NCBI GenBank assembly: GCA_049513815.1 | Contig: JBEKVR010000006.1 | Coordinates: 1-64,000 of the forward strand | Reading direction: 5' to 3' | DNA: 64,000 nt | Source: Roseiarcus sp049513815 | GTDB taxonomy: Bacteria > Pseudomonadota > Alphaproteobacteria > Rhizobiales > Beijerinckiaceae | Part shown: positions 1-8,856 of the stretch, one piece after another | Layout: every line of letters starts with the position of its first letter | Numbering within the stretch: position 1 is the stretch's first letter | Notes under the pieces: generated by a model | Seen by the model: the letters and a program-made list of their open reading frames with translations, nothing else | What the model was told of the DNA's origin: nothing | The model's database searches: none | Position numbers and translations under genes: made by a program

Positions 1-409
1 CCAGGGTCGCGGCGATCGGCCTCACCGGCGACGACGCGGGCAGGAAGACGGTGCGGATCTCCGGCGCCATCGCCCCGTTCATCCCCGCCATCTGCATTTC
101 GAAATCGAAATCGGTCGAGTCGCGCAAGCCCCGCACGATGATCGTCGCCCCAGCCGCGCGCGCCGCTTCGATCGCCAAGCCGGAGAAGGAGACGACGTCG
201 AGCGCGCAGCTCGTGCCGGCGAGCGCTGGCCGGGCGGCGTCGAGGATCAGCGACAGCCGTTCCTCGACCGAGAACAGCGCCGCCTTGCTGGGATTGGTGC
301 CGACGCCGATCGTTAGACGATCGCAAAACGCCGCGGCGCCGACGATGACGTCGAGATGGCCGTTGGTGATCGGGTCGAACGACCCCGAATAGAAAGCGGA
401 ACGCGCCAT
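1..409 (-). CDS. coaD: Phosphopantetheine adenylyltransferase, C-terminus cut by window edge
   Basis: CoaD transfers AMP from ATP to 4'-phosphopantetheine, the penultimate step of coenzyme A synthesis, in the cytoplasm. The reverse-strand frame opens with MARSAFYSGSFDPITNGHLD, the nucleotidyl-transferase signature in which the TNGH motif binds ATP. About residue 90 it reads IVRGLRDSTDFDFEMQMAGMN, a conserved CoaD segment involved in substrate binding. Only about 136 residues of a usual 160-170 are present because the gene runs off the left edge. The start is the ATG at 407-409. In many alphaproteobacteria coaD lies next to gyrA; here OsmC, SDR and AhpD-like genes lie between them. Confidence 0.93.
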   Translation of the reverse strand, partial: MARSAFYSGSFDPITNGHLDVIVGAAAFCDRLTIGVGTNPSKAALFSVEERLSLILDAARPALAGTSCALDVVSFSGLAIEAARAAGATIIVRGLRDSTDFDFEMQMAGMNGAMAPEIRTVFLPASSPVRPIAATL

Positions 410-509
410 CGCCAAGGCGTAGCCCGCCCCCGGTCGGTCGGCAAGGGGCGGCTTGCGCCGCCGCTTTCGCGCGGGTCAGATGCGATGGCGGCAAGGCAGG
501 ACGGGAACC

Positions 510-1025
510 ATGGACACAGACGATTTGCGCGCGCTGCAGGCGCCGCTGAAGGATCGCTACCGCGCCGAGCCGGCGGCGGCGAAAGTGACGCTGAAGGCGC
601 AAGGCGCGCTCGACGATTCCGCGATCGCCTGCAAGGTCGAGACCGGCCGCGCCATCGCCGCAGCGGGTCTGCATCCGGCGACCGGCGGAACCGGCCTGGA
701 GCTCTGTTCGGGCGACATGCTGCTCGAGGCGCTGGTCGCCTGCGCCGGCGTAACGCTCAAGGCGGTGGCGACCGCGATCGGCGTCGCGATCCGCTCCGGC
801 CGCGTCAGCGCCGAGGGCGACGTCGATTTTCGCGGCACGCTCGGCGTCGCCAAGGACGCGCCGGTCGGCTTCAGCGACATCCGCCTGGCCTTCGACCTCG
901 ACACGGACGCCACGCCGGAGCAGCGCGACACGCTGCTGAAACTCACCGAACGCTATTGCGTCGTGCTGCAGACGCTGAAGCGCCCGCCGACGATCGAAGC
1001 CAAGCTGACGCGGACCAGAACTTGA
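510..1025 (+). CDS. OsmC family peroxiredoxin-like protein
   Basis: A 171-residue protein of the OsmC/Ohr fold, a cytoplasmic family whose characterised members reduce organic hydroperoxides with paired cysteines. Visible landmarks are GGTGLELCSGDMLLEALVACAG in the middle, containing two Cys residues and the helix typical of OsmC, and a later ERYCVVLQTLK segment with another Cys. The start is the ATG at 510 rather than an upstream in-frame start at 453, because the MDTDDL start follows a purine-rich GGACGGGAA and the extra residues are low-complexity Arg/Gln. It stands alone between coaD (divergent) and a convergent SDR. Which cysteines are catalytic cannot be settled by reading; it may be a non-peroxidatic OsmC relative. 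Confidence 0.8.
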   Translation: MDTDDLRALQAPLKDRYRAEPAAAKVTLKAQGALDDSAIACKVETGRAIAAAGLHPATGGTGLELCSGDMLLEALVACAGVTLKAVATAIGVAIRSGRVSAEGDVDFRGTLGVAKDAPVGFSDIRLAFDLDTDATPEQRDTLLKLTERYCVVLQTLKRPPTIEAKLTRTRT

Positions 1026-1073
1026 GCGCTCGGGCGGAAAGGGAGCGCGCAAGCGCAGCCGCCGCTGTAATCG

Positions 1074-1880
1074 TCACCGGGTGAGAAGGCCCGCGTCGAG
1101 GACGAGGCCGGAGCCGGTCATGAAGCGCGCGTCGTCGGAAGCGAGGAACAGCACGCTGGCGACGACGTCGTCGACCGTCACCCACGGCGTCGGCAGCAGG
1201 TTGCCGGCGGAGCGTTCGGCGATCTCCAGCGGCGTCGCGCCCTCGAGCGCCGCCAGCCCGTCGTTGAGCGGCGTGTCGACGCCGGTCGGATGCAGGGTGA
1301 CGACGCGAATGTTCGACTTCGCCTCCTCGATCGCCAGCGCCTTGGCGAGGCCGACCAGGCCCCACTTGGAGGCGGTGTAATGCGCCATCCGCGCGAAGCC
1401 GCGCAGGCCCGCGACCGAGGAATTGAAGATGATCACCCCGCCGCCGCGCGCCTCCAGATGCGGCGTCGCATGCTTGGCGAGCAGGAAATTGCCCTTGAGA
1501 TTGATGTCGAGAACCGCGTCCCACTGCTCTTCGCTCAGTTCCTTCACCAGGCCGTAGGCGGCGACGCCGGCGTTGCCGAAGACGATGTCGAGCCCGCCGA
1601 AGGCGGCGATTGTCTCGGCCACTCCTACGGCGATCGCCGCCTCGTCGCGGACGTCGCCGATGATCGGCAGGAAGCGGCCGCCGAACGCGGCGATCTCGTC
1701 ATGCAACGTCTCGAGCTCTTGTTTGGAGCCGAGCGGATAGGCGGGATAGGGCAGCGACCGCGCGATGTCGAAGCCGGCGACCGCCGCCCCGGCGCGCGCG
1801 AACGCCAGCGACACGGCCCGCCCCTGGCCGTGCGCGGCGCCGGTGATGAAGACGACCTTGTTCGAGAAATCGCGGGACAT
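1074..1880 (-). CDS. SDR family oxidoreductase (resembles mycofactocin-coupled SDRs)
   Basis: A 268-residue short-chain dehydrogenase/reductase. The N-terminal Rossmann motif is TGAAHGQGRA, the NAG motif is GNAGVAAYG, the catalytic Ser is in FNSSVAGL and the catalytic Tyr/Lys are in HYTASKWG. An insertion after the second strand (DIARSLPYPAYPLGSKQELE) is like that in the SDR subfamily named for mycofactocin coupling, which holds NAD tightly. No mycofactocin genes are seen, so the resemblance may only be structural. It follows the AhpD-like gene on the same strand by 54 bases, so the two probably form an operon. Substrate unknown. Confidence 0.85.
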   Translation of the reverse strand: MSRDFSNKVVFITGAAHGQGRAVSLAFARAGAAVAGFDIARSLPYPAYPLGSKQELETLHDEIAAFGGRFLPIIGDVRDEAAIAVGVAETIAAFGGLDIVFGNAGVAAYGLVKELSEEQWDAVLDINLKGNFLLAKHATPHLEARGGGVIIFNSSVAGLRGFARMAHYTASKWGLVGLAKALAIEEAKSNIRVVTLHPTGVDTPLNDGLAALEGATPLEIAERSAGNLLPTPWVTVDDVVASVLFLASDDARFMTGSGLVLDAGLLTR

Positions 1881-1934
1881 ATTTTCGCCTTGCGTCGCGC
1901 GCCGGCCGAGCGCGGCGCGCCGATGTTGCGCGGG

Positions 1935-2477
1935 TCAGCCGAACAGAACTTCGGGCGAAACCTTGTAGGGCTCGAGCGAAGCGTCGATGTCGACTTTCAG
2001 CGCGTCGTTGAACAGGTTGTTGACGATCATCAGTCCGCCGAACGCGGTCAGATCGACGATCTGGACGTCGTTGAAATGCGCCTTCAACCGGCCGAACAGC
2101 TCGTCCGTGACATTGTTGGCGTCGACGACGAGCTGGCGGCCAAAGTCGACCAGCGTCTGCGCGCGATCGTCAAGCACGAGATGCTCGGGGTCTTCGCCCC
2201 ACTGGACGATCGCGCGCCGCATGAACAGCGAGCACAGCTCGCAGCGGTTGGCGCGCGAGATCGCGCTGCTGAACAGAATCGCCTCGCGCTCGCTCAGAAA
2301 GTTCCTCACTTGATCGAACAGCGGATACCATTCGAGCACGGCGCGCAACGCGACGCGCGAATGCAGCAGCGTCGCCTTCATGTTGGTGACGACGCCGTGG
2401 GCGGCCGCCGTTTCGTCCCACAGCGCCTTTTGCTCGGCGGTCGCGGTCTCGGGCGTTACGGGAGGAATTCTGGGCAT
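1935..2477 (-). CDS. AhpD-like / carboxymuconolactone decarboxylase family protein
   Basis: A 180-residue protein of the CMD/AhpD-like family. The motif SRANRCELCSLFMRRA gives the CxxC pair with a nearby basic residue used by AhpD-type alkylhydroperoxidases. The C-terminal half (LFGRLKAHFNDVQIVDLTAFGGLMIVNNLFNDAL) fits the peroxidase-related branch. The start is set at the ATG at 2475-2477 because AGGAG lies seven bases upstream; a TTG at 2505-2507 would add ten residues without a better ribosome site. It is first in a probable two-gene operon with the SDR. A perfect palindrome ATCTATAGAT sits about 47 bases upstream. Redox or detoxification role inferred from family. Confidence 0.75.
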   Translation of the reverse strand: MPRIPPVTPETATAEQKALWDETAAAHGVVTNMKATLLHSRVALRAVLEWYPLFDQVRNFLSEREAILFSSAISRANRCELCSLFMRRAIVQWGEDPEHLVLDDRAQTLVDFGRQLVVDANNVTDELFGRLKAHFNDVQIVDLTAFGGLMIVNNLFNDALKVDIDASLEPYKVSPEVLFG

Positions 2478-2523
2478 GGCGCGCTCCTGCTGCGCGGGGA
2501 TGGACAACGGTGAGTCGAGTTTA

Positions 2524-2533
2524 TCTATAGATT
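2524..2533. promoter_or_regulatory. Palindrome ATCTATAGAT upstream of the AhpD-like/SDR pair
   Basis: A perfect 10-bp palindrome inside an AT-rich patch that stands out from GC-rich surroundings, 47 bp before the chosen start at 2477. It could be an operator or part of the promoter. No cognate regulator gene is adjacent. Confidence 0.35.
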
Positions 2534-2569
2534 AAATTCCTACTCGGCAATGCGACGAATCCCGCAGGT

Positions 2570-2603
2570 CCGGCGTCGCCCACACTCCGGCGTCGCCCAC
2601 ACC
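2570..2603. repeat. Perfect 17-bp tandem duplication
   Basis: TCCGGCGTCGCCCACAC occurs twice back to back, in the spacer downstream of gyrA. It is not coding in any supported frame. Confidence 0.8.
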
Positions 2604-2762
2604 CACATGGGGCCTCTCCGGGCGGTTCGCCGCCGCCGGCGGCTGCGGCTCGCGCCGTCGGCCGCGCGAGCACGGAACGGTTTCGTGAGTTTCGACGCTG
2701 ACGCGGCCCGAATCGTGGAGGGCCCCGATCCCTTCCCGCTTGCGAGGGAAGGGGCCGAAGCG

Positions 2763-5570
2763 TCAGTCGCCCGCCTCGCTCGGCTCTTCGTCTTCGCCGT
2801 CGGGCTCGGTGATGCGCTCGACCGAGACGACGCGCTCCTGCTCGGCGGTGTCGAAGACGATGACGCCCTGCGTGGCGCGGCCGGCGACGCGGATGCCGCC
2901 GACCGGCACGCGGATGAGCTGGCCGCCGTCGGTCACCAGCATGATCTCGTCGCCCTCCTCGACCGGGAACGAGGCGACGAGACTGCCGTTGCGCTGATTG
3001 ACCGCCATCGCGACGATGCCCTTGCCGCCGCGTCCGGTCGAGCGGTACTCGAACGACGAGGTGCGCTTGCCGTAGCCGTTCTCGGAGACGGTGAGGATCG
3101 TCTGCTCGGCCGCCGACATCTGCGCATAGCGCTCGGGCGACAGCGCGGCGTCGCCGTTCGGCTCCGCTTCGCCCTCGCCCTCCGCCTCGCCGCCGTTCGG
3201 CTCCTCCCCGGTCTCGCCAGCCATGGCGCGGCGCATCTTCAGGTAAGCGACACGCTCCTCGCTGGTCGCGTCGAACGGCCTGAGGATCGCCAGCGAGATC
3301 ACGCTGTCGCCGTCGGCGAGACTGACGCCGCGCACGCCCATCGAGTCGCGGCCCTTGAACACGCGCACGTCGTCGACCGCGAAGCGGATGCACTGGCCCT
3401 TCGCCGTCGTCAGCAGCACGTCGTGCTTGTCCGAGCAGATCTGCACGTCGACGATGTTCTCGCCCTCGTCGAGCTTCATCGCGATCTTGCCGGCGCGGTT
3501 GACCTGGGCGAAGTCCGACAGCTTGTTGCGCCTGACCGTGCCGCGCGTGGTGGCGAACATCACGTCGAGCGATTCCCAGTTCGCTTCGTCCTCGGGCAGC
3601 GGCATGATGGTGGTGATGCGCTCGCCCGGCTCGATCGGCAGCAGATTGACCAGCGCCTTGCCGCGCGACTGCGGCGCCGACAGCGGCAGCCGCCACACCT
3701 TCTCCTTGTAGACCTGGCCCTTCGAGGAGAAATAGAGCACCGGCTGGTGGGTCGAGGCGACGAACAGCCGCGCGACGAAATCCTCCTCGCGCGTCGCCAT
3801 GCCGGAGCGGCCCTTGCCGCCGCGCCGTTGCGCGCGATAGGTCGACAGCGGCACGCGCTTGATGTAGCCGCCGTGGCTCACCAGCACGACCATGTCCTCG
3901 CGCTGGATGAGGTCCTCGTCCTCCATGTCGGCTTCGCTGTCGAGGATCTCGGTGCGGCGCGGATCGGCGAAGGCGGTCCGGATCGTCGTCAGCTCGTCGC
4001 GAATGATGCCCATCAGCCGCACGCGCGAACCGAGGATGTCGAGATAGTCGGCGATCTCGACGGCGAGCTTGTTCAGCGCGTCGGCGATCTCGTCGCGGCC
4101 GAGCGCGGTCAGGCGCGCCAGTCGCAGATCGAGAATGGCGCGCGCCTGGACGTCGGAGAGACGCATCGTCCCGTCCTCGGCCAAGGCGTGGCGGGGATCG
4201 GCGATCAGCGCGATCAGCGGCGCCATGTCGCGCGCCGGCCAGGCGCGCTCCATCAGGGCCGTGCGCGCCGCCGCCTGGTCGGGCGAGGTGCGGATCAGGC
4301 GGATGACCTCGTCGATGTTGGCGACCGCGATCGCCAGGCCGACCTGAACATGGGCGCCGTCGCGCGCCTTGGTGAGCAGATGCTTGGTGCGCCGCGTCAC
4401 CACTTCCTCGCGGAAGTCGAGGAAGGCCACCAGCATGTCCTTCAGCGTCAGCATCTCCGGCCGACCGCCGTTCAGCGCGATCATGTTGGCGCCGAAGCTC
4501 GCCTGCAGCGCGGTGAAGCGCCACAACTGGTTGAGCACCACGTCGGCGACCGCGTCGCGCTTGATCTCGATGACGATGCGCATGCCGTCGCGGTCGGATT
4601 CGTCGCGCAGATCGGCGATGCCCTCGACGCGCTTCTCGCGCACCAGCTCGGCGATGCGCTCGATCAGCGACGCTTTGTTGACCTGGTACGGGATCTCGGT
4701 GACGATCAGCGCCTCGCGGTCCTTGCGCAGCTCCTCGACCGCGACTTTCGCCCGCATGATGATCGAGCCGCGCCCGGTGGCGTACGCGGAGCGGATGCCG
4801 GCGCGGCCGAGGATGGCGCCGCCGGTGGGGAAATCCGGGCCGGGAATGAACTCCATCAGCTCTTCGAGGCCGATGTCGGGCTTGTCCATCAGCGCCAGCA
4901 GGCCGTCGATCGTCTCGCCGAGATTGTGCGGCGGGATGTTCGTCGCCATGCCGACGGCGATGCCGCCGGCGCCGTTGACCAGCAGATTGGGGAAGCCCGC
5001 CGGCAGCACGACCGGCTCGTCCTCCTTCTCGTCGTAGTTGGGACGGAAGTCGACGGTGTCCTTGTCGAGGTCGTCGAGCAGCGCCATCGCCGCCTTGGCG
5101 AGCCGCGCCTCGGTGTAACGCTGCGCGGCGGGCGGGTCGCCGTCGACCGAGCCGAAATTGCCCTGGCCGTCGACCAGCAGCGCCCGCATCGAGAAGTCCT
5201 GCGCCATGCGCACCATCGCGTCGTAGACCGCGAGGTCGCCGTGCGGGTGGTATTTGCCGATCACGTCGCCGACGGTGCGCGCCGACTTGTTGTAGGGGCG
5301 GTCGGGGGTGAAGTTTTGCTCGCGCATCGAAAACAGGATGCGCCGATGCACCGGCTTCAGCCCGTCGCGAACGTCCGGCAGCGCCCGGCTGACGATCACG
5401 CTCATCGCGTAATCGAGATAGCTGCGCTTCATTTCGTCGAGGATCGAAACGGGCTTGATGTCGGCTGGCCCGCCGGGGGCTGGCCGCTGGTCGTTGGTGT
5501 CGCTCAATGCGGGGAATCCTGACGCGAGTCTTGCTGCCCGCTTGTAACTGATTCCGCGGCCCGCCGCCAC
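2763..5570 (-). CDS. gyrA: DNA gyrase subunit A
   Basis: GyrA forms the A2B2 gyrase with GyrB, cutting and rejoining DNA to introduce negative supercoils. The catalytic tyrosine lies in AAQRYTEARL and the winged-helix region reads GDVIGKYHPHGDLAVYD. The C-terminal beta-pinwheel has an intact GyrA box QRRGGKG, which separates it from ParC. A Glu/Gly/Asn-rich acidic insert (EEPNGGEAEGEGEAEPNG) lies late in the C-terminal domain. Up to 935 residues are possible. The ATG at 5570 is the longest start, but a TTG at 5505-5507 beginning LSDTNDQ, with AGGA nine bases upstream, matches the usual gyrase N-terminus better. The residue equivalent to E. coli Ser83 is Leu (codon 5232-5234). It is divergent from marC. 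Confidence 0.97.
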   Translation of the reverse strand: MAAGRGISYKRAARLASGFPALSDTNDQRPAPGGPADIKPVSILDEMKRSYLDYAMSVIVSRALPDVRDGLKPVHRRILFSMREQNFTPDRPYNKSARTVGDVIGKYHPHGDLAVYDAMVRMAQDFSMRALLVDGQGNFGSVDGDPPAAQRYTEARLAKAAMALLDDLDKDTVDFRPNYDEKEDEPVVLPAGFPNLLVNGAGGIAVGMATNIPPHNLGETIDGLLALMDKPDIGLEELMEFIPGPDFPTGGAILGRAGIRSAYATGRGSIIMRAKVAVEELRKDREALIVTEIPYQVNKASLIERIAELVREKRVEGIADLRDESDRDGMRIVIEIKRDAVADVVLNQLWRFTALQASFGANMIALNGGRPEMLTLKDMLVAFLDFREEVVTRRTKHLLTKARDGAHVQVGLAIAVANIDEVIRLIRTSPDQAAARTALMERAWPARDMAPLIALIADPRHALAEDGTMRLSDVQARAILDLRLARLTALGRDEIADALNKLAVEIADYLDILGSRVRLMGIIRDELTTIRTAFADPRRTEILDSEADMEDEDLIQREDMVVLVSHGGYIKRVPLSTYRAQRRGGKGRSGMATREEDFVARLFVASTHQPVLYFSSKGQVYKEKVWRLPLSAPQSRGKALVNLLPIEPGERITTIMPLPEDEANWESLDVMFATTRGTVRRNKLSDFAQVNRAGKIAMKLDEGENIVDVQICSDKHDVLLTTAKGQCIRFAVDDVRVFKGRDSMGVRGVSLADGDSVISLAILRPFDATSEERVAYLKMRRAMAGETGEEPNGGEAEGEGEAEPNGDAALSPERYAQMSAAEQTILTVSENGYGKRTSSFEYRSTGRGGKGIVAMAVNQRNGSLVASFPVEEGDEIMLVTDGGQLIRVPVGGIRVAGRATQGVIVFDTAEQERVVSVERITEPDGEDEEPSEAGD

Positions 5571-5708
5571 CTTTGCGGGCCCCTCCTCCAGAGGAAAATT
5601 CCCTTTTCAGGTCAAATTGTTACGGGGCCATCTAGACGCCGCGGGGCGGCCGCGCTTGACGCGCGCGCCGCGATGCCGTCTCTCGCGCTTCGGCGGGAGG
5701 GCTTGGCG

Positions 5709-6353
5709 ATGGCGCTCGATTTTCTCAAGACGGCGCTCGTCACGCTGCTGGTGACGCTCGACCCGCCCGGCCTGGCGCCGCTGTTCATCGGCCTGACGCT
5801 CGGCATGACGAGGGCCGCCAAGCATGAAGTCGCGCTGCGCGCCAGCGTCATCGCCTTCGTCATTCTCGCCGCCTTCGCGCTCGGCGGACGGTTCGTGCTC
5901 GGGGCGCTCGGCGTGACGATCCCCGCCTTCCGCATCGCCGGCGGGCTGCTGCTGTTCTACATCGCCTTCGACATGCTGTTCGCGCTCAAGGCGGAACGCC
6001 GCAGCGAGATCGTCACCGACGCGATGGCGATCGACCACATCCGCAACGTCGCCGCCTTTCCGCTGGCGATCCCGCTGATGGCCGGGCCGGGATCGATCAC
6101 CGCGACGATGCTGCTGGCCGAGCGGGCGAACGGCGACTGGCTCACGCTCGCCGGACTGCTGGCGATCGTCGCGCTGGCGATGACGGTGGGCTTTATCGCC
6201 CTTGTCGCCGCCGAGCGTCTCTCTGGCCTGCTCGGCGCGACCGGGCGCGTCGTGCTGACCCGCATGCTCGGGGTCGTGCTGGCGGCGCTGGCGGTGCAGT
6301 TCGCCATCGACGGCGCCGCCCAAGCTTGGCGTTCGAGCCTTACGCCGATGTGA
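5709..6353 (+). CDS. MarC family integral membrane protein
   Basis: A 214-residue inner-membrane protein with about six hydrophobic helices, recognised as MarC (UPF0056) by LDPPGLAPLFIGLT near the N-terminus, the helix FRIAGGLLLFYIAFDMLFAL and the loop AIPLMAGPGSITATMLL. Its substrate is not known; it was once linked to multiple antibiotic resistance but that role is not supported. The start at 5709 (MALDFLKTAL) follows a GGGAGGG sequence and puts the first helix at the N-terminus; an upstream in-frame start at 5673 adds a charged stretch. marC next to gyrA is a common alphaproteobacterial arrangement. Confidence 0.88.
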   Translation: MALDFLKTALVTLLVTLDPPGLAPLFIGLTLGMTRAAKHEVALRASVIAFVILAAFALGGRFVLGALGVTIPAFRIAGGLLLFYIAFDMLFALKAERRSEIVTDAMAIDHIRNVAAFPLAIPLMAGPGSITATMLLAERANGDWLTLAGLLAIVALAMTVGFIALVAAERLSGLLGATGRVVLTRMLGVVLAALAVQFAIDGAAQAWRSSLTPM

Positions 6354-6360
6354 CGGCGCG

Positions 6361-6376
6361 TTAACGTCAGTCTAAC
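6361..6376 (+). promoter_or_regulatory. Putative CtrA binding site
   Basis: TTAA-N7-CTAAC, one mismatch from the CtrA consensus TTAA-N7-TTAAC, lying 134 bp before the chemotaxis receptor start. CtrA commonly controls motility and chemotaxis genes in alphaproteobacteria. A single short motif, so inference only. Confidence 0.4.
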
Positions 6377-6509
6377 TCGGCGGCGATAGGCCTATCATTG
6401 CGCTGACGGAGCGCCGGCATGGCCGGGCCCCGAGACATGAGGTCGAAATCGCGCGCGCCGGAGGCGTTTTCGGCATGTCCGCGTCCTCCCTCAGCGAAGA
6501 GATCGTCCG

Positions 6510-8351
6510 ATGTCGCTCGCCAATCTGCGGATCGCCCGCAAGCTCACGCTGGGCTTCGCCGTCATCCTCGCCATTTTCGCCGCGGTCGGCGGCGCGATCT
6601 TCCTCTCGGCGGCGCGCGTCGAAAGGACGCAGGCGGCCAACGTCGCCGCGCAGGCGATGCTGGTCGACGTCGAGAAGCTCGCCGCGGCGCGCTATGACCA
6701 GGCGCAAACGGCGCGCGGCTTCATCATCATTCGCACCGAGCGCCACTCCCGACTCTATGGCGAGGCGACCAAGCTGTTCGACGAGACGCTCGCCAAGACG
6801 CGCCAGGACGCGCTCGCCTCGCCCGACCCCGACGCCGCCTCCGCCGCGGTGGCGAAATTCGCCGACGTCGCCGCCGACTGGCAGCGCGAAATCGGCGACC
6901 CGGAAGTCAACCTGACGCGCGACCCGACGACGGCGGACAAGGCGATCGAGGTCGCCAAATCGGCGCGTAACAGCGAACTGATGCAGAATTTCCGCGACGC
7001 GCTGCAGACCGCGCGGACCGTCGCCACGACGGCGCTGGCGGAAAGCCAGGCGGCGGGGGCGTTCGCGCTCGCCTTCATGCGCTATGCGCAGATCGTCGGC
7101 TCGGTCCTGGCGCTGGCGGTCGCTTCGGCGATCGCTTGGTGGCTTCACGGGGCGATCGCCAAGCCGATCTCCGCCATGACCGCGGCGATGCGCCGGCTGG
7201 CGGCGGGCGAGACCGAACTCGACGTGCCCGCCCAGGGCCGCGGCGACGAGGTCGGGTCGATGGCGGCGGCGGTCGAGGTCTTCCGCGTCGCGGCGATCGA
7301 CAAGCTCAAGCTCGACGCCGAAGCCGAGGCGGCGCGCCGGGCGCTCGACGCCGAACGCGTCGCCCGCGAAGCGCGCGACGCCGATCAGCGCCGGCAATTG
7401 CAGCAGGCCGTCGCCACGCTCGGCGCCGGCCTGTCGCGGCTGGCGGCCAAGGACCTGACCTACCGCGTCTCGGCCGACCTGCCGGAGAGCTACCGCCGGC
7501 TGCAGACCGACTTCAACACCGCCATCAGCCAGCTCGAAGAGGCGCTGGCGAGCGTCAGCGGCGCAACCGACGTCATTCATTCCGGCTCGCGCGAGATCTC
7601 GACGGCGGCCGACGATCTTTCGCGCCGCGCCGAGCAGCAGGCGGCGAGCCTCGAGGAAACCGCCGCCGCGATCAACGAAATCGCCGCGACCATGCGCACC
7701 GCGGCCGAAGGCGCCGAGCACGCCCACCATCTGGTCGGCGCCGCCCGCAACGACGCCGCCAAAACCGAAGCGGTCGTGACCAAGGCCGTCGCCGCGATGG
7801 GCGACATCAAGGCCTCGTCGGAACAGATCGGTCGGATCATCGGCGTCATCGACGAGATCGCGTTCCAGACCAACCTGCTGGCGCTCAACGCCGGGGTCGA
7901 GGCGGCCCGCGCCGGCGACGCCGGTCGCGGCTTCGCCGTCGTCGCGGCCGAAGTGCGGGCGCTCGCCCAGCGCTCGGCGCAGGCCGCCAAGGAGATCAAG
8001 GCGCTCATCTCCACCTCCGAGACGCAGGTGCGCCAGGGGGTGGCGCTGGTCGGCGAAACCGGCGAGGCGCTGCAGCGCATCCTCGCCCAGGTCAACGACA
8101 TCAATCAGGTGGTCGAGGCGATCGCGGTCGGCGCCAAAGAGCAGTCGCGCGGACTCGACGAAGTCAATTCCGCCATCGGCCACATGGACCAGGTGACGCA
8201 GCAGAACGCCGCCGCGGCCGAAGAATCGACCGCCGCCAGCCGCACCATGTCGAGCGAAACCGCCCAGCTCGCGGCGCTGGTCGGGCAGTTCCAGGTCGGG
8301 CGCGCGGAGGCCGAGGCGACCGCCCCCGAACGCCGACGCGCCGTCGGCTGA
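6510..8351 (+). CDS. Methyl-accepting chemotaxis protein
   Basis: A 613-residue membrane chemoreceptor. The first transmembrane helix is at about residues 14-34, followed by a mainly helical periplasmic ligand domain of about 150 residues. The second transmembrane helix is at about 190-210, then come a HAMP domain (KPISAMTAAMRRLAAGETELDVP) and the cytoplasmic signalling hairpin. The hairpin tip, which contacts CheA/CheW, contains DEIAFQTNLLALNAGVEAAR and GRGFAVVAAEVRALAQRS. No C-terminal pentapeptide for CheR docking is present; it ends ATAPERRRAVG. No che genes are in the window, so it feeds a pathway encoded elsewhere. The ligand cannot be predicted. A CtrA-like site lies upstream. Confidence 0.93.
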   Translation: MSLANLRIARKLTLGFAVILAIFAAVGGAIFLSAARVERTQAANVAAQAMLVDVEKLAAARYDQAQTARGFIIIRTERHSRLYGEATKLFDETLAKTRQDALASPDPDAASAAVAKFADVAADWQREIGDPEVNLTRDPTTADKAIEVAKSARNSELMQNFRDALQTARTVATTALAESQAAGAFALAFMRYAQIVGSVLALAVASAIAWWLHGAIAKPISAMTAAMRRLAAGETELDVPAQGRGDEVGSMAAAVEVFRVAAIDKLKLDAEAEAARRALDAERVAREARDADQRRQLQQAVATLGAGLSRLAAKDLTYRVSADLPESYRRLQTDFNTAISQLEEALASVSGATDVIHSGSREISTAADDLSRRAEQQAASLEETAAAINEIAATMRTAAEGAEHAHHLVGAARNDAAKTEAVVTKAVAAMGDIKASSEQIGRIIGVIDEIAFQTNLLALNAGVEAARAGDAGRGFAVVAAEVRALAQRSAQAAKEIKALISTSETQVRQGVALVGETGEALQRILAQVNDINQVVEAIAVGAKEQSRGLDEVNSAIGHMDQVTQQNAAAAEESTAASRTMSSETAQLAALVGQFQVGRAEAEATAPERRRAVG

Positions 8352-8364
8352 CCGCCCTCCTCCC

Positions 8365-8793
8365 TCACTTCGCCGGCGTCGCCCCTCCCCCATTGCGCCG
8401 CGTCCATTCTTCGCGCTCGTAATCCTCGAACGCGGCGATCATGGCGCGGTAGCTGCGTTCGGCGACGCTTTCGGCGAGGCCGTCCGCGCGCGCCAAATCT
8501 TTCACCTTGGCGATGATCGCATCGACGCGGGCCGGCGCGCTCACCGCCGCGGGGTCGGCCTTGAAGCGGCCGGCCTCGGCGACATATTGGCCGCGCTCGG
8601 CCATCAGCGCGACGATCTGCTTGTCGATGCGATCGATGTTGGCGCGCACGTCGGCGAGGCTGGCGCAGCATTTGCCGCCGTCGACCGAGGGTGACCCCCA
8701 ATAGGCGGGATGGTCGGCCGCGTCGTCGGCGCGCGCCGGCGCGACGGCGGCGAGCGCGAGCGCTGCGGCGGCGGCGAACAGGTGAAGTTTCAT
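8365..8793 (-). CDS. Secreted chorismate mutase, AroQ type
   Basis: A 142-residue protein with an N-terminal signal peptide (MKLHLFAAAAALALAAVAPARA) followed by a chorismate mutase type II (AroQ) helix: LADVRANIDRIDKQIVALMAERGQYVAEAGRFKAD, then a helical C-terminus. Chorismate mutase converts chorismate to prephenate. An exported form is known from several bacteria, but why it is exported is unclear. The start is the ATG at 8791-8793, preceded by AAGAAGAGGG at good spacing; the longer frame would begin at a TTG. An adjacent Cys pair (KCCASL) lies just before the mutase helix. It ends 13 bp from the convergent chemoreceptor gene. Confidence 0.78.
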   Translation of the reverse strand: MKLHLFAAAAALALAAVAPARADDAADHPAYWGSPSVDGGKCCASLADVRANIDRIDKQIVALMAERGQYVAEAGRFKADPAAVSAPARVDAIIAKVKDLARADGLAESVAERSYRAMIAAFEDYEREEWTRRNGGGATPAK

Positions 8794-8856
8794 CGGCAAG
8801 CGCCCTCTTCTTCGATCGTGAGAACTTAGAGCCTGTTGCTTTCGGGTCTACTCAGC

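Noticed and set aside
1290..2513. A 407-codon forward frame across the SDR and AhpD-like genes
   Set aside because: Both of those reverse-strand genes have clear family motifs; this frame has none.
2550..5522. A 990-codon open frame opposite gyrA
   Set aside because: Rich in Arg, Asp, Val and His and lacking any domain pattern; it is the GC-driven mirror of gyrA.
2763..5570. Possible ParC rather than GyrA
   Set aside because: The GyrA box QRRGGKG is intact and the context (marC, coaD) is that of gyrA.
6372..8393. Long open frame opposite the chemoreceptor gene
   Set aside because: Composed mainly of Gly/Arg/Asp, and antisense to a gene with clear domains.
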